DNA of 64,000 nt, taken from contig NZ_BAAAHE010000006.1 of NCBI RefSeq assembly GCF_039525035.1, positions 30,504 through 94,503 on the forward strand. The letters run 5' to 3'. Positions 52,438 through 64,000 of this stretch are shown here, one piece after another; the stretch's first letter is position 1; every line of letters starts with the position of its first letter. Source of the DNA: Sporichthya brevicatena (lineage in GTDB: Bacteria > Actinomycetota > Actinomycetes > Sporichthyales > Sporichthyaceae). The notes beneath the pieces were generated by a model. It did no database searches and was not told where the DNA came from. It saw only the letters and a list, made by a program, of their open reading frames with translations. The translations under genes were made by a program, and so were the position numbers.

Positions 52438-52977
52438 TCAGTCCCCGAACGCGAAGTCGAGGAACGGCCGCCAGACCCCGTCGGCGCCGTGCTCGAAGAG
52501 GCTGAAGCCCCACACGGTGAAGCGGGCCTCGTACTGGGCGAGCTTGTCGAACGCGTGGGACAGCGCATCGTCGGAGATGTGATGGGCGACCGTCACGTGC
52601 GGGTGGTAGACGAACTCGAGCTCGCGGTGCCCGAGCGGGCCGCTGCGGACCTGCTGCTCGAGGAGCTCGCAGTCCGAGATCCCCTCGGCGAGCGTCACGA
52701 AGACCACCGGGGACGCCGGCCGGAAGGTCCCGGTACCGCGGAGCAGGATGTCGAACGGGGAGAAGCCGGCCGCGATCGACCGCAGGTGCGACTCGACCCC
52801 GGGCAGGTCCCCCTCGGTGATCGGCGTCGGCGGCAGCAGCGTCACGTGCGTCGGGATCGAGCGGGCCAGCGGGTCACCGAAGTGCTCGCGCCAGTCCTGC
52901 AGCTCGGAGCCGTGCGGCTCGGGGATCGCGATCGCGACGCCGATGGTGCGGACGACCGACGAGGAGTTCGCACTCAT
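52438..52977 (-). CDS. 2'-5' RNA ligase/phosphodiesterase-superfamily protein
   Basis: 179 residues with two HxT motifs, H44-V-T46 in THVTLLP and H127-V-T129 in PHVTVAH, the active-site pair of the 2H phosphoesterase superfamily. Members are often called 2'-5' RNA ligases but bacterial ones act mainly as cyclic phosphodiesterases. Eleven bases downstream of trpS on the same strand, so probably co-transcribed; the link to tRNA charging is only positional. Confidence 0.88.
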   Translation of the reverse strand: MSANSSSVVRTIGVAIAIPEPHGSELQDWREHFGDPLARSIPTHVTLLPPTPITEGDLPGVESHLRSIAAGFSPFDILLRGTGTFRPASPVVFVTLAEGISDCELLEQQVRSGPLGHRELEFVYHPHVTVAHHISDDALSHAFDKLAQYEARFTVWGFSLFEHGADGVWRPFLDFAFGD

Positions 52978-52988
52978 GCGGGCCGCCG

Positions 52989-56412
<3,424 letters not shown>

Positions 56413-56425
56413 ACCCGCAACGCAC

Positions 56426-56459
56426 AAGGCCCCGCCTCCCGGAAGGGAGGCGGGGCCTT
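56426..56459. terminator. Bidirectional rho-independent terminator between icd and mdh
   Basis: AAGGCCCCGCCTCCC (56426-56440), loop GGAA, then GGGAGGCGGGGCCTT (56445-56459): a perfect 15-bp stem ending in T-rich flanks on one side and A-rich on the other. It lies 13 bp after the icd stop and 35 bp before the mdh stop, so it can end both convergent transcripts. Confidence 0.93.
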
Positions 56460-56494
56460 TCGCGTGGTGTGCCGTCTGCGTGTGGGCGAGGTAC

Positions 56495-57451
56495 TCAGAG
56501 GTTCGCGACGTCGCCCTGCTTGGCGCGGACGGCCTCGGCGGCCTCCTTCAGCGCGGCGAGCTCGGTCTCGGTGAGGTCGCGCTCGACGACCTTCTTGATG
56601 CCGCCGGCGCCGAGCTCGGCCTCGACGCCGAGGTAGACGCCGGAGATGCCGTACTCACCGTCGACCCAGCAGCACACCGGCATGACCGCGCCGGAGTCCT
56701 CGGCGATGGCCTTGACCATGCGGGCCGCGGCGGCCGACGGGGCGTAGTAGGCCGAGCCGGTCTTGAGCAGCGCGACGACCTCGGCGCCACCGTTGCGGGT
56801 GCGGACCACGAGGTCCTCGATCTCCTCGGCGGAGAGCAGCTCCGAGAGCGGCTTGCCGTTGACGGTGCAGGCGCTCGGGACCGGGACCATCGTGTCGCCG
56901 TGCGAGCCGAGGGTCAGCGTGGTGACCGCACCGACCTCGACGCCGAGCTTCTCGGCGACGAAGTTCGTGAAGCGCGCGGTGTCGAGCATGCCGGCCTGGC
57001 CGATGACCTTGTTCTTCGGCAGACCCGAGGCGAGCTGCGTCAGCGCGGTCATCTCGTCGAGTGGGTTCGACACGACGACGATGACGGCGTCGGGCGAGTG
57101 CTTGACGATGTTCTCGGCGACGCCGCGCACGATCTTCGCGTTGACCTCGATGAGGTCCATGCGGCTCATGCCGGGCTTGCGCGGCAGGCCCGCGGTGATC
57201 ACGACGATGTCGGAACCGGCGGTCTTCTCGTAGCCGTCGCCGTCCGCGGTGGTGGTGGCACCGGTCAGCTTGGTCTCGAAGCCCTCGATCGGCCGCGACT
57301 GGTTCATGTCCAGCGCGAGGCCCTCCGGCTTGCCCTCGACGATGTCGGTGAGGACGACCTCCTCGAAGATGTCGTACTCCGCGAGACGGAGCGCGGTCGT
57401 CGATCCGTAGAAGCCGGCTCCGACGACGGTGACCTTGCCCTTGCGCGCCAT
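56495..57451 (-). CDS. mdh: Malate dehydrogenase (LDH-like, NAD-dependent)
   Basis: Interconverts malate and oxaloacetate. 318 residues. GAGFYGS is the nucleotide loop and Asp36 (LTDIVEG) indicates NAD preference; Arg91 in GLPRKPG is the malate-specific active-loop residue (LDHs have Gln), with NPLD at 129-132 and catalytic His184 in GSHGDTMVP. ATG 57451 follows AAGGAG. Upstream lies a CTTG/CAAG palindrome shared with icd. Confidence 0.94.
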   Translation of the reverse strand: MARKGKVTVVGAGFYGSTTALRLAEYDIFEEVVLTDIVEGKPEGLALDMNQSRPIEGFETKLTGATTTADGDGYEKTAGSDIVVITAGLPRKPGMSRMDLIEVNAKIVRGVAENIVKHSPDAVIVVVSNPLDEMTALTQLASGLPKNKVIGQAGMLDTARFTNFVAEKLGVEVGAVTTLTLGSHGDTMVPVPSACTVNGKPLSELLSAEEIEDLVVRTRNGGAEVVALLKTGSAYYAPSAAAARMVKAIAEDSGAVMPVCCWVDGEYGISGVYLGVEAELGAGGIKKVVERDLTETELAALKEAAEAVRAKQGDVANL

Positions 57452-57520
57452 GACCAGCACTCCTTCATCAAACGGGGGCAACAACTCGGGGACAGCACTC
57501 GACGACGCCCACACGGTTTG

Positions 57521-57534
57521 TCTTGGCGTCAAGA
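57521..57534. promoter_or_regulatory. TCTTGACGCCAAGA-type palindrome upstream of mdh
   Basis: On the mdh strand this reads TCTTGACGCCAAGA (arms TCTTG/CAAGA), 70 bp before the start. It resembles the icd-upstream site at 54136-54149. Suggestive of a shared operator for two TCA enzymes; two instances are too few to be firm. Confidence 0.4.
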
Positions 57535-57575
57535 GATTGCTCGGGAAAACCCTAGCCCGGCGATTCGATGGCCGC

Positions 57576-57893
57576 TCAGGCGGGGGGCGGGACCACCAGC
57601 GCCGCGAGGAGGACGCCCAGCCCCAGCGCGGCGAGGGTGATGACGTCCACCAGCCGGCCGCGAACCACGAGCAGACCGGCCGACTCGGACGGGAGCAGGG
57701 CGCGCAGACCGGCCGCGAGGACGAGACCTCCGGCGAACAGGACCGTCCCCCGCCGGAAGTGCTCGGAGAGCACGACCAGCACACCCGCGGCGCAGACGGC
57801 GAGCACGCACACCAGCGGCCACTCCGCCGCCACGACCCGGCGCACGACGGACCGTCGCACCGGGCGCGGACTCGGACGGCCGGGGGTACTCAC
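57576..57893 (-). CDS. DUF3017 membrane protein
   Basis: 105-residue protein with three hydrophobic helices at about 24-42, 48-65 and 78-101, a basic Pro/Arg start and no known activity. DUF3017 next to folD is a stable actinobacterial pairing; the gap to folD is 10 bp, so they are likely co-transcribed. GTG 57893 is the start. Confidence 0.85.
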   Translation of the reverse strand: MSTPGRPSPRPVRRSVVRRVVAAEWPLVCVLAVCAAGVLVVLSEHFRRGTVLFAGGLVLAAGLRALLPSESAGLLVVRGRLVDVITLAALGLGVLLAALVVPPPA

Positions 57894-57903
57894 GCCCGTC
57901 GGC

Positions 57904-58761
57904 TCAGATCCCGGCGGCGCGCTCGGCGGCGAGCACGACGTTGTCGACGAGCATCGCCCGCGTCATCGGACCGACGCCGCCCGGCATCGGGGCCAGCCAG
58001 CCAGCAACCTCGGCCGCGGCGGGGTCGACGTCCCCGACGAGCTTGCCGTCCTCCGAGCGGGACGTGCCGACGTCGAGCACCACGGCCCCCGGCTTGAGCA
58101 TGTCGGCCGTGACCAGGCCCCGGACGCCGGCGGCGGCCACGACGATGTCGGCCTGCCGCACGTGGGCGGCGAGGTCGCGGGTGCCGGTGTGGCACAGGGT
58201 CACGGTCGCGTTCTCCGACTTGCGGGTCAGCAGCAGCCCGAGCGGCCGGCCCACCGTGACACCGCGGCCGACCACGACGACCTCGGCGCCGGCGATCGCG
58301 ATGTCGTAGCGCGTGAGCAGCTCGACGATGCCGCGCGGCGTGCACGGCAGCGGGGCCGGCTCCCCCAGCACGAGCTTGCCCAGGTTCACCGGGTGCAGGC
58401 CGTCGGCGTCCTTGTCCGGGTCGATCAGGCCCAGCACGCGGTTCGCGTCCAGGCCCTTCGGCAGCGGGAGCTGGACGATGAAGCCGGTGCACGCCGGGTC
58501 GGCGTTCAGCTCGGCGACGGCCTGCTCGACCTCGGCCTGCGTCGCGGTCGCGGGCAGGTCGCGGCGGATGCTCGCGATGCCGATCTCCGCGCAGTCGCGG
58601 TGCTTGCCCGCCACGTACGAGTGGCTGCCCGGGTCGTCGCCGACCAGCACCGTGCCCAGTCCGGGCGTGCTGCCGTTCTCCTTGAGCTTCGCCACCCGCT
58701 GGGTGAGCTCCGCCCGGATCGCCGCCGCGGCTGCCTTACCGTCCAGGATCTTCGCCGTCAC
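57904..58761 (-). CDS. folD: Bifunctional methylenetetrahydrofolate dehydrogenase/cyclohydrolase
   Basis: Makes 10-formyl-THF for the purine steps catalysed by PurN and PurH nearby. 285 residues: catalytic Lys53 in [31 protein letters not shown] for NADP, and C-terminal [17 protein letters not shown] 58761 is the start. Functionally it fits the downstream purH/purN neighbourhood even though a separate gene lies between. Confidence 0.94.
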   Translation of the reverse strand: MTAKILDGKAAAAAIRAELTQRVAKLKENGSTPGLGTVLVGDDPGSHSYVAGKHRDCAEIGIASIRRDLPATATQAEVEQAVAELNADPACTGFIVQLPLPKGLDANRVLGLIDPDKDADGLHPVNLGKLVLGEPAPLPCTPRGIVELLTRYDIAIAGAEVVVVGRGVTVGRPLGLLLTRKSENATVTLCHTGTRDLAAHVRQADIVVAAAGVRGLVTADMLKPGAVVLDVGTSRSEDGKLVGDVDPAAAEVAGWLAPMPGGVGPMTRAMLVDNVVLAAERAAGI

Positions 58762-58789
58762 GGCCTCGATCCTAGGGGCGCGGCTCGCG

Positions 58790-60286
58790 TCAGCTCTTCT
58801 TGGCGTCGAGCGTCAGCAGGCCGAACGGGCTCGGCGCGTCGAAGCGGAGCTCCAGCGCGGTGGCGCCGTCGACGGCGTGCACCCCCGCCCCGTCCGGACG
58901 GTAGACACCGGTCGAGGCGGCGAGCAGGTCCTTGACCGACTTCACACCCTTCGACCCGTCCTTGACCGCGACGCCGTCGATCTTCGAGATCGCGACCGAG
59001 CGGCGCAGGATGCCGGCATCCGTCTCGCCCGGCAGCGCCGGGAACGAAGCGATGGTGATCTTGTGCTTCAGCGCGACCGCGACGACCGCGAGCAGGACGC
59101 GGGCGTCCACCTCGCCGTTCTGCAGCTGCGCCTTGGCGGTGTCGGACAGGCCGACCTTGCCGGACGCGACCAGCGACTTCCCGGTGGCGACGAGCGCGTC
59201 CCGGTCGGCCTGGATGTCGGCCGCGACCTTCGCCGCCGAGCCCGGCAGCACCTGGCGGACCTGCGTCCAGCCGCCGTCGGTGGTGAACACCGCGGCCGGC
59301 CGCGAACGGTCGAACAGCGCGCGGACCGAGTCCGGGACGCCGGTCCCGGGCTCCTCGCCCGGGCCGCCGGCCAGCACGAGGAACGAGCAGCAGTTCTTGC
59401 CCAGGTCGAGCGGTCCGGTGCTGTCGTCCGGGTAGGACGTCAGCGCGTCGGAGTCCTGACCGTTCTGAAGCAGCGTGTCGACCATCGACGCCGGGACGGC
59501 CACCGACCCGACCCCGGCGAGGTTGTTGAGCACCCAGGCGCTCGCCTCCGCGACCGGCGGGTTCTCCTTGACGCGGTTCTCCAGAAATCCGAGCCCACCG
59601 GCGGCGTAGGTGCCGACGGTCGCGCCGACGGCGATGATCGCCGTTGCCTGCGCGAACCCGATCCAGCGCCGGCGGCGACGCTTGCGCTCCGCCTCCGTCT
59701 CCGTCGAGCTCGGCGCGGGCTCCGCCGCCGCCTCGGCGACGGCCGCGGGCGCGGCGGCCGTGGGCGCCGCGTCGTTGCGCTGCGCCGGGACCAGCGGCGC
59801 GGGCGCCACCGGGGCCGGGGTCACGGCGGGCGGGGTCACGGCGGCCGGCGAGCCGTCGACCACGGCCGGGGCGGCGATCACGACGCGGTCGGCGGGCAGC
59901 GGCTTCCGGCGCCGGCGCGGGGCCGGCACGCTCTGCGCGAAGGTGGGCACGGCGACGGGCTCCGGCGTCCGGTCCTCGACGACCTCAGCGGCCGGGGCAA
60001 CGGCCGGGGCAACGGGGGCCTCCGCAGCGGCGGGCGCGAGCCGGGCCGAGATCGTCTGGCCGGCGAACGGCAGCGCCGTCTCCGGATCGGCCATCCAGGG
60101 CGGGAGCGTGGCCTGCGGGCCGGTCTCCGGGAGCTCGATGTCCGGGCCGAAGTCGAAGAGCCGCTCGGCCTCGTCCGCCGCCGGGTCGACCGCGGTGTCG
60201 ATCGCCCCCGCGACCGCGCCCGCGAGCGCACCGCTCCCGGTACTCCCCGTCACGATGGCCCGGCGCTCCGACCGCTCGTTGCTCAC
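58790..60286 (-). CDS. Unrecognised single-span membrane protein with long disordered cytoplasmic region
   Basis: 498 residues, no family recognised. About residues 1-210 are acidic, then Ala/Pro/Val-rich and probably unstructured, with a basic cluster KRRRRRW just before one transmembrane helix at about 213-232. The exported part (about 235-498) has [24 protein letters not shown], then [18 protein letters not shown], and a helical ending that includes [14 protein letters not shown], so it looks like a soluble extracytoplasmic domain. GTG 60286 has GAGGAA upstream. The stop is 28 bp from folD. Possibly a cell-envelope sensor. Confidence 0.75.
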   Translation of the reverse strand: MSNERSERRAIVTGSTGSGALAGAVAGAIDTAVDPAADEAERLFDFGPDIELPETGPQATLPPWMADPETALPFAGQTISARLAPAAAEAPVAPAVAPAAEVVEDRTPEPVAVPTFAQSVPAPRRRRKPLPADRVVIAAPAVVDGSPAAVTPPAVTPAPVAPAPLVPAQRNDAAPTAAAPAAVAEAAAEPAPSSTETEAERKRRRRRWIGFAQATAIIAVGATVGTYAAGGLGFLENRVKENPPVAEASAWVLNNLAGVGSVAVPASMVDTLLQNGQDSDALTSYPDDSTGPLDLGKNCCSFLVLAGGPGEEPGTGVPDSVRALFDRSRPAAVFTTDGGWTQVRQVLPGSAAKVAADIQADRDALVATGKSLVASGKVGLSDTAKAQLQNGEVDARVLLAVVAVALKHKITIASFPALPGETDAGILRRSVAISKIDGVAVKDGSKGVKSVKDLLAASTGVYRPDGAGVHAVDGATALELRFDAPSPFGLLTLDAKKS

Positions 60287-60561
60287 GCGTTCCTCCCCCG
60301 CCGCAGTTCCCCACCCGGCGTCCTATTCGCATACAAACGCCCTGGTAGCCGGACGGCAAGACAGCCATGCCGGAATGGAACGAACGGAGGATGCAAGACG
60401 AGCGGTTCGTCCTAGTCGGGGGGACAAAACGGACGACCCCTGCGGGCCAGTCGGCCCGCTCCGCGGCCCGGACCGGCCCGGAACCCCGCCCGAGCGCGCA
60501 TCCCCGAACGGCCCCACCCCGGACCGGAATCGGTCACCCGCCGTCACCACCGCCCCTCCAC

Positions 60562-60651
60562 TGGAGATGACATCTCCACCGGAAAACACCCCCGCACTGG
60601 AGATGACATCTCCACCGAAAAAGGCCCCCTGCACTGGAGATGACATCTCCA
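60562..60651. repeat. Three copies of a 17-bp palindrome
   Basis: TGGAGATGACATCTCCA at 60562-60578, 60598-60614 and 60635-60651: 8-bp perfect arms around one central base. Starts are 36 and 37 bp apart. Flanks CACTGG...CC(A/G) are also partly shared. The third copy is built into the terminator at 60624-60662. Operator cluster or repeat remnants are both possible. Confidence 0.85.
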
Positions 60652-60662
60652 GTGCAGGGGGC
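60624..60662 (-). terminator. Strong terminator downstream of purH
   Basis: A 19-bp perfect stem: GCCCCCTGCACTGGAGATG (60624-60642), one-base loop A, CATCTCCAGTGCAGGGGGC (60644-60662). On the purH strand it is followed by CCTTTTTCGG, giving a T-run. It begins 25 bp after the purH stop. A one-base loop is unusually tight, so the hairpin apex probably opens. Confidence 0.85.
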
Positions 60663-60687
60663 GCCAGGCGTGGGCGGGCCCGCGGCC

Positions 60688-62244
60688 TCAGTGGGCGAAG
60701 TGGCGCGTCCCGGTCAGGTACATCGTGATCCCGGCGGCGCGGGCGGCGGCGATGACCTCCTCGTCCCGGACCGACCCACCGGGCTGGACGACGGCGGAGA
60801 CGCCGGCGTCGATCAGCACCTGGAGGCCGTCGGGGAACGGGAAGAACGCGTCTGACGCGGCGACGGAGCCGGCGGCGCGCTCCCCGGCGCGGGCGACGGA
60901 GAGGCGGGCGGAGTCGACGCGGTTGACCTGGCCCATGCCGACGCCGACGGTGGCGCCGCCCTTGGCGAGCAGGATCGCGTTGGACTTCACGGCGCGGATC
61001 GCCCGCCAGGCGAAGGCCAGGTCGACCAGCTGCTCGGGCGACGCGGGCTCGCCGCACGCCAGCGTCCAGTTGGCCGGGGCGTCGCCGGAGGCGTCGAGCT
61101 TGTCCATGGTCTGCAGCAGGACGCCGCCGGAGATCGGGCGGAACTCCGCCGCGCGGCCCGGGAGGACCGGCGCCGACTTGAGCAGGCGGAGATTCTTCTT
61201 CGCGCGCAGGATCTCCAGCGCGGCCGGCTCGAAGTCCGGAGCGCAGATCACCTCGGTGAAGATCTCGGCGACCTGCTCGGCCATCGCCGCGGTCACCGGG
61301 ACGTTGGTGGCGATCACGCCGCCGAACGCGGAGACCGGGTCGCACTCGTGGGCCTTGCGGTGCGCCTCGGCCACGTCCGCACCGATCGCGATGCCGCACG
61401 GGTTCGCGTGCTTGATGATCGCGACGCACGGGTCGGCGAAGTCGTACGCGGCGCGGCGGGCCGCGTCGGTGTCGACGTAGTTGTTGTACGACATCTCCTT
61501 GCCGTGCAGCTGCTCGGCGACGGCGAGGCCGCCGGCGTCCGAGGCGTACAGCGCGGCCTGCTGGTGCGGGTTCTCGCCGTAGCGGAGGACGGCGGAACGG
61601 GTCCAGGTCGCGCCGGCCCAGTTCGGCCACGGCGAGGACGGGTCCTCCTTGTACTGCGACCCCAGCCACGAGGCGACGGCGACGTCGTACTCGGCGGTGT
61701 GCTGGAACGCGGCGACGGCGAGCAGGCGGCGGGCTTCCAGCGTGAACCCGCCCTCGGCGACGGCGGCGAGCACGTCGGTGTAACGCTTCGGGTCCACGAC
61801 GACCGCGACGCTCGGGTGGTTCTTCGCCGCGGCGCGGACCATCGACGGGCCACCGATGTCGATCTGCTCGACGCACTCGTCGGGGCTCGCGCCGGAGGCG
61901 ACCGTCGCCTTGAACGGGTACAGGTTGACGACGACGAGCTCGAACGGCTCGACGCCGAGCTCGGCGAGCTGCGCGGCGTGGGCCTCGAGCCGGAGGTCGG
62001 CGAGGATCCCCGCGTGGACGCGCGGGTGGAGCGTCTTCACCCGGCCGTCGAGGCACTCCGGGAAGCCGGTGAGCTCCTCGACCTTCGTCACCGGGACGCC
62101 GGCCTCGGCGATCTTCGCGGCCGTCGACCCGGTCGACACGATGGAGACCCCGGCCGCGTGCAGGCCTTGAGCCAGCTCGGTCAGACCGGTCTTGTCGTAG
62201 ACGCTGATCAAGGCCCGCCGAACCGGCCGCCGTCCGTCGCTCAT
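60688..62244 (-). CDS. purH: Bifunctional AICAR transformylase/IMP cyclohydrolase
   Basis: Last two steps of IMP synthesis. 518 residues from ATG 62244, which has GGAGAG 4 bases upstream (ATG 62256 is possible but without a site). The N-terminal cyclohydrolase/MGS domain includes [11 protein letters not shown] and [14 protein letters not shown]; the transformylase has [19 protein letters not shown] and [13 protein letters not shown]. The tail ends GTRHFAH. 20 bp after purN, same strand. Confidence 0.95.
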   Translation of the reverse strand: MSDGRRPVRRALISVYDKTGLTELAQGLHAAGVSIVSTGSTAAKIAEAGVPVTKVEELTGFPECLDGRVKTLHPRVHAGILADLRLEAHAAQLAELGVEPFELVVVNLYPFKATVASGASPDECVEQIDIGGPSMVRAAAKNHPSVAVVVDPKRYTDVLAAVAEGGFTLEARRLLAVAAFQHTAEYDVAVASWLGSQYKEDPSSPWPNWAGATWTRSAVLRYGENPHQQAALYASDAGGLAVAEQLHGKEMSYNNYVDTDAARRAAYDFADPCVAIIKHANPCGIAIGADVAEAHRKAHECDPVSAFGGVIATNVPVTAAMAEQVAEIFTEVICAPDFEPAALEILRAKKNLRLLKSAPVLPGRAAEFRPISGGVLLQTMDKLDASGDAPANWTLACGEPASPEQLVDLAFAWRAIRAVKSNAILLAKGGATVGVGMGQVNRVDSARLSVARAGERAAGSVAASDAFFPFPDGLQVLIDAGVSAVVQPGGSVRDEEVIAAARAAGITMYLTGTRHFAH

Positions 62245-62264
62245 CTGACTCTCCATCAGTTCGA

Positions 62265-62936
62265 TCAGTTCGATGCTGCCGTGCCGAACCGCACCCGGCG
62301 GCCGTCCAGCACGAAGCCTTCGCGGGCCATCCGACCGACGATCTCGACCAGCAGGCCGCGCTCGACGGTCTTGATGCGTTCGTGCAGGGAGTCCTCGTCG
62401 TCGTCGTCGAGGACGTCGACCGCGGCCTGCGCCACGATCGGGCCGGTGTCGACGCCCGCGTCGACGAGGTGCACCGTGCACCCGGTCACACGAACACCGT
62501 AGGCGAGGGCGTCACGGACCCCGTGCGCGCCGGGGAACGCGGGCAGCAGCGCGGGGTGCGTGTTCACGCAACGACCCGCGAACCGGTCCAGGAACGTCGC
62601 GCCCAGGATCTTCATGAAGCCGGCGGAGACGACGAGGTCGGGCTCGTGCGCCGCGACCGCGGCGGTCAACGCAGCGTCCCAGTCCGACCGCGTGGCGTGA
62701 TCACCGACGCGGCAGACGAACGTCGGGATGCCGACCTTCTCCGCGCGGCGCAGACCCTCGATGTCCGTGCGGTCCGCGCCGACGGCCACCACGGTGGCCC
62801 CGAACGCCGGGTCGGCGCAGGCGTCCAGCAGCGCCTGCAGATTCGTGCCGGACCCGCTGACCAGCACGACGAGGCGGGCTGCCCCCGGGGTAGAGCCGGA
62901 CGCCGAGACTCCCACCTGCGCGACTGCTCCTGCCAT
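62265..62936 (-). CDS. purN: Phosphoribosylglycinamide formyltransferase
   Basis: Third step of purine synthesis using 10-formyl-THF. 223 residues from ATG 62936; GTG 62954 is an alternative. GSGTN loop at 28-32, and the catalytic triad Asn125 and His127 in [16 protein letters not shown] and Asp163 in VDTGP. Co-directional with purH, with FolD nearby providing its cofactor. Confidence 0.93.
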   Translation of the reverse strand: MAGAVAQVGVSASGSTPGAARLVVLVSGSGTNLQALLDACADPAFGATVVAVGADRTDIEGLRRAEKVGIPTFVCRVGDHATRSDWDAALTAAVAAHEPDLVVSAGFMKILGATFLDRFAGRCVNTHPALLPAFPGAHGVRDALAYGVRVTGCTVHLVDAGVDTGPIVAQAAVDVLDDDDEDSLHERIKTVERGLLVEIVGRMAREGFVLDGRRVRFGTAASN

Positions 62937-63123
62937 CAGGGGTGCCCACTCCACGTTCCGGACGCCGGTCACGATATCCGCCCCCGGTAGGAGGAATGCA
63001 CCTCCATGGCAAAGCGCCGGACGGAACGGGCCGAATCGGCGCACACTGACGCCGCCAGGAAGATCGCGACCTCCCTCCCGGTCGCGACCACACACGCAGC
63101 GGCGGCAGCGGAAGGACTCGGCG

Positions 63124-63942
63124 ATGTACGAGCGCGGATCGAACTCCTGGAACGACTCCTACGGATCCGGCGCCTGGAACTCCGGCGGATCCACGTCCGG
63201 GGGCGACACCCGTCTGAACGGTTCGGCGAACGGCTCGGAGCACGTCTGGTACCGCTCCCCCTCGGGCGACGCGACTCCCCCGGCCCCGGCGTACACGCCC
63301 CAGCACACCGCGCCGATCCCCACGCCGGCCTACCCGTTGGCGTCCACCGGCTACGACAGCTACACCGCGGCCCCGGCTCCGGCTCCGGCTCCGGCCGGCT
63401 ACGGGACGACCTACGACTCGACCTACGAGGCCACCACGTACGAGTCGGCCTACGCGCCGCCCTCCACCCCGGCCTACGCCCCGCCGGCGACCCAGACGTT
63501 CCCGGCCACCCCGGCGCCCGGCGTCGCGGACGTCACCGCCTACGACCCGGTCACGGGCCTGCCGCTGACCGAGACCGGCGCCCTCTACCCGATGCGCAAC
63601 GTCGCCGGGCGGATGGCGATGATCCTCGGCGTCGTCGCGATCCTGTTCACCAGCGTGCTGTTCCCGCTGTTCCCGCTGGCGTTCCTGTTCGCGATCGGGG
63701 CGATCGTCCTCGGCCGCAAGGGCCGCCTGCGCGCCCGCTACGGCTTCGCCAGCAACCCCGGCAGCGCCGGCGGCGGCTTCGCGCTCGGCGTGATCGCCCT
63801 GGTCCTCGCGACGATCTGGACCGCGGCCGCGGCCTGGCTGTTCACCGCGTACTCCGCGACGGACTTCAAGAACTGCGTCCAGGACACCCACACCGTCGCC
63901 GAGGGCATGCACTGCATGGCCGACGTGGTGGCAGCGGGCTAG
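63124..63942 (+). CDS. Tyr/Ala/Pro-rich membrane protein (DUF4190-like end)
   Basis: 272 residues. The first 145 or so residues are low complexity: Gly/Ser/Asn/Trp, then Ala/Pro/Tyr with short repeated TYE, TYD and APA units, probably unstructured and intracellular. Two transmembrane helices at about 166-185 and 212-235 follow, with a basic loop between (GRKGRLRARYG), as in DUF4190 proteins. ATG 63124 is preceded by GGAAGGA. Divergent from purN with a 187-bp gap. Role unknown. Confidence 0.72.
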   Translation: MYERGSNSWNDSYGSGAWNSGGSTSGGDTRLNGSANGSEHVWYRSPSGDATPPAPAYTPQHTAPIPTPAYPLASTGYDSYTAAPAPAPAPAGYGTTYDSTYEATTYESAYAPPSTPAYAPPATQTFPATPAPGVADVTAYDPVTGLPLTETGALYPMRNVAGRMAMILGVVAILFTSVLFPLFPLAFLFAIGAIVLGRKGRLRARYGFASNPGSAGGGFALGVIALVLATIWTAAAAWLFTAYSATDFKNCVQDTHTVAEGMHCMADVVAAG

Positions 63943-64000
63943 GGCGTGTTGATCAAGTGATCTGAGGGGAAGTTCGGCCAGGCTCGGGGTCATGGTCAGG
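63943..64000. other. Unassigned 3' edge
   Basis: 58 bp after the last stop. It opens GGCGTGTTGATCAAGTGATC, with two TGATC words, then GC-rich sequence. This could be an insertion-sequence end or promoter, but the rest is outside the window. Confidence 0.2.

Larger units (their letters stand above)
60287..60687. other. Non-coding gap with three palindromes and a terminator
   Basis: 401 bp with no convincing gene. It holds GC-rich sequence and A/C-rich linkers between 60440 and 60540, then three copies of TGGAGATGACATCTCCA and the purH terminator. The upstream side should contain the promoter of the membrane-protein gene (start 60286). Confidence 0.7.

Noticed and set aside
60367..60570. Small plus-strand frame in the 60-kb gap
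   Set aside because: No ribosome site, low-complexity Arg/Pro/Ser content and no neighbours on that strand.
60562..60651. CRISPR-like repeat spacing
   Set aside because: Only three 17-bp palindromic units, about 19-bp gaps that are part of a terminator, and no cas genes.

Overview
The window is a GC-rich actinobacterial chromosome segment. The evidence is the heavy G/C third-position bias, frequent GTG/TTG starts, acyl-CoA carboxylase epsilon subunits, an LpdA-type flavoprotein without the usual disulfide, a monomeric NADP isocitrate dehydrogenase, DUF3017 beside folD, and a DUF222/HNH protein. Much of the gene order (birA-pccB-accE, maf, accA, lpdA, PNP, phosphosugar mutase, deoC, add, deoA, cdd, D-Ala-D-Ala carboxypeptidase, trpS, mdh, DUF3017, folD, purH, purN) resembles the Streptomyces-type core from general knowledge. 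The genus cannot be fixed from sequence alone. No rRNA, tRNA, CRISPR array, prophage or complete insertion sequence was recognised.

Layout. 1-5490: two tandem secreted propeller-like proteins (the first cut by the window edge), a sensor kinase/response regulator pair and a PH-domain membrane protein. 5490-8648: biotin ligase, a propionyl-CoA-carboxylase-type beta subunit with its epsilon subunit, and a small DUF4242 protein. 8677-22425 looks accessory: a frameshifted LuxR/AAA regulator, a dehalogenase-like HAD protein, two paralogous glycosyltransferases whose 3' ends overlap tail to tail, a small membrane protein plus an OafA-type acyltransferase, a PH-SHOCT protein, and a methyltransferase overlapping homogentisate dioxygenase. 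22477-26435: maf, a propeller/MoaD-like pair, and a divergent tetR/epimerase pair separated by three evenly spaced operator-like palindromes. 26407-33059: a fatty or branched-chain acyl-CoA module (epsilon, carboxyltransferase, acyl-CoA dehydrogenase, MerR regulator, biotin carboxylase, crotonase) with a 20-bp palindrome between its two divergent arms. 33262-38117: DUF222/HNH protein, DEAD-box helicase with a long leader, lpdA. 38235-50964: glutathione-type cyclotransferase, nucleoside and deoxynucleoside salvage genes, and a three-gene N-acetylglutaminylglutamine amide (osmoprotectant) cluster embedded among them. 51097-64000: cell-wall carboxypeptidase, RNA ligase-like protein, trpS, icd, mdh, folD, an unrecognised membrane protein, purH, purN and a Tyr/Ala/Pro-rich membrane protein.

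How the parts fit. Biotin ligase would charge the single biotin-carrying alpha subunit here, which could serve both carboxyltransferases. The nucleoside genes form a near-complete route: deamination by Add and Cdd, phosphorolysis by PNP and DeoA, pentose phosphate isomerisation by the mutase, and cleavage by DeoC. icd and mdh face each other across a strong terminator and share a similar short palindrome upstream.

The most notable non-coding structure is a 50-56 bp near-perfect palindrome present three times (23118, 33107, 46584), the triple tetR operator, the acyl-CoA module palindrome, and a three-copy 17-bp palindrome next to the purH terminator.
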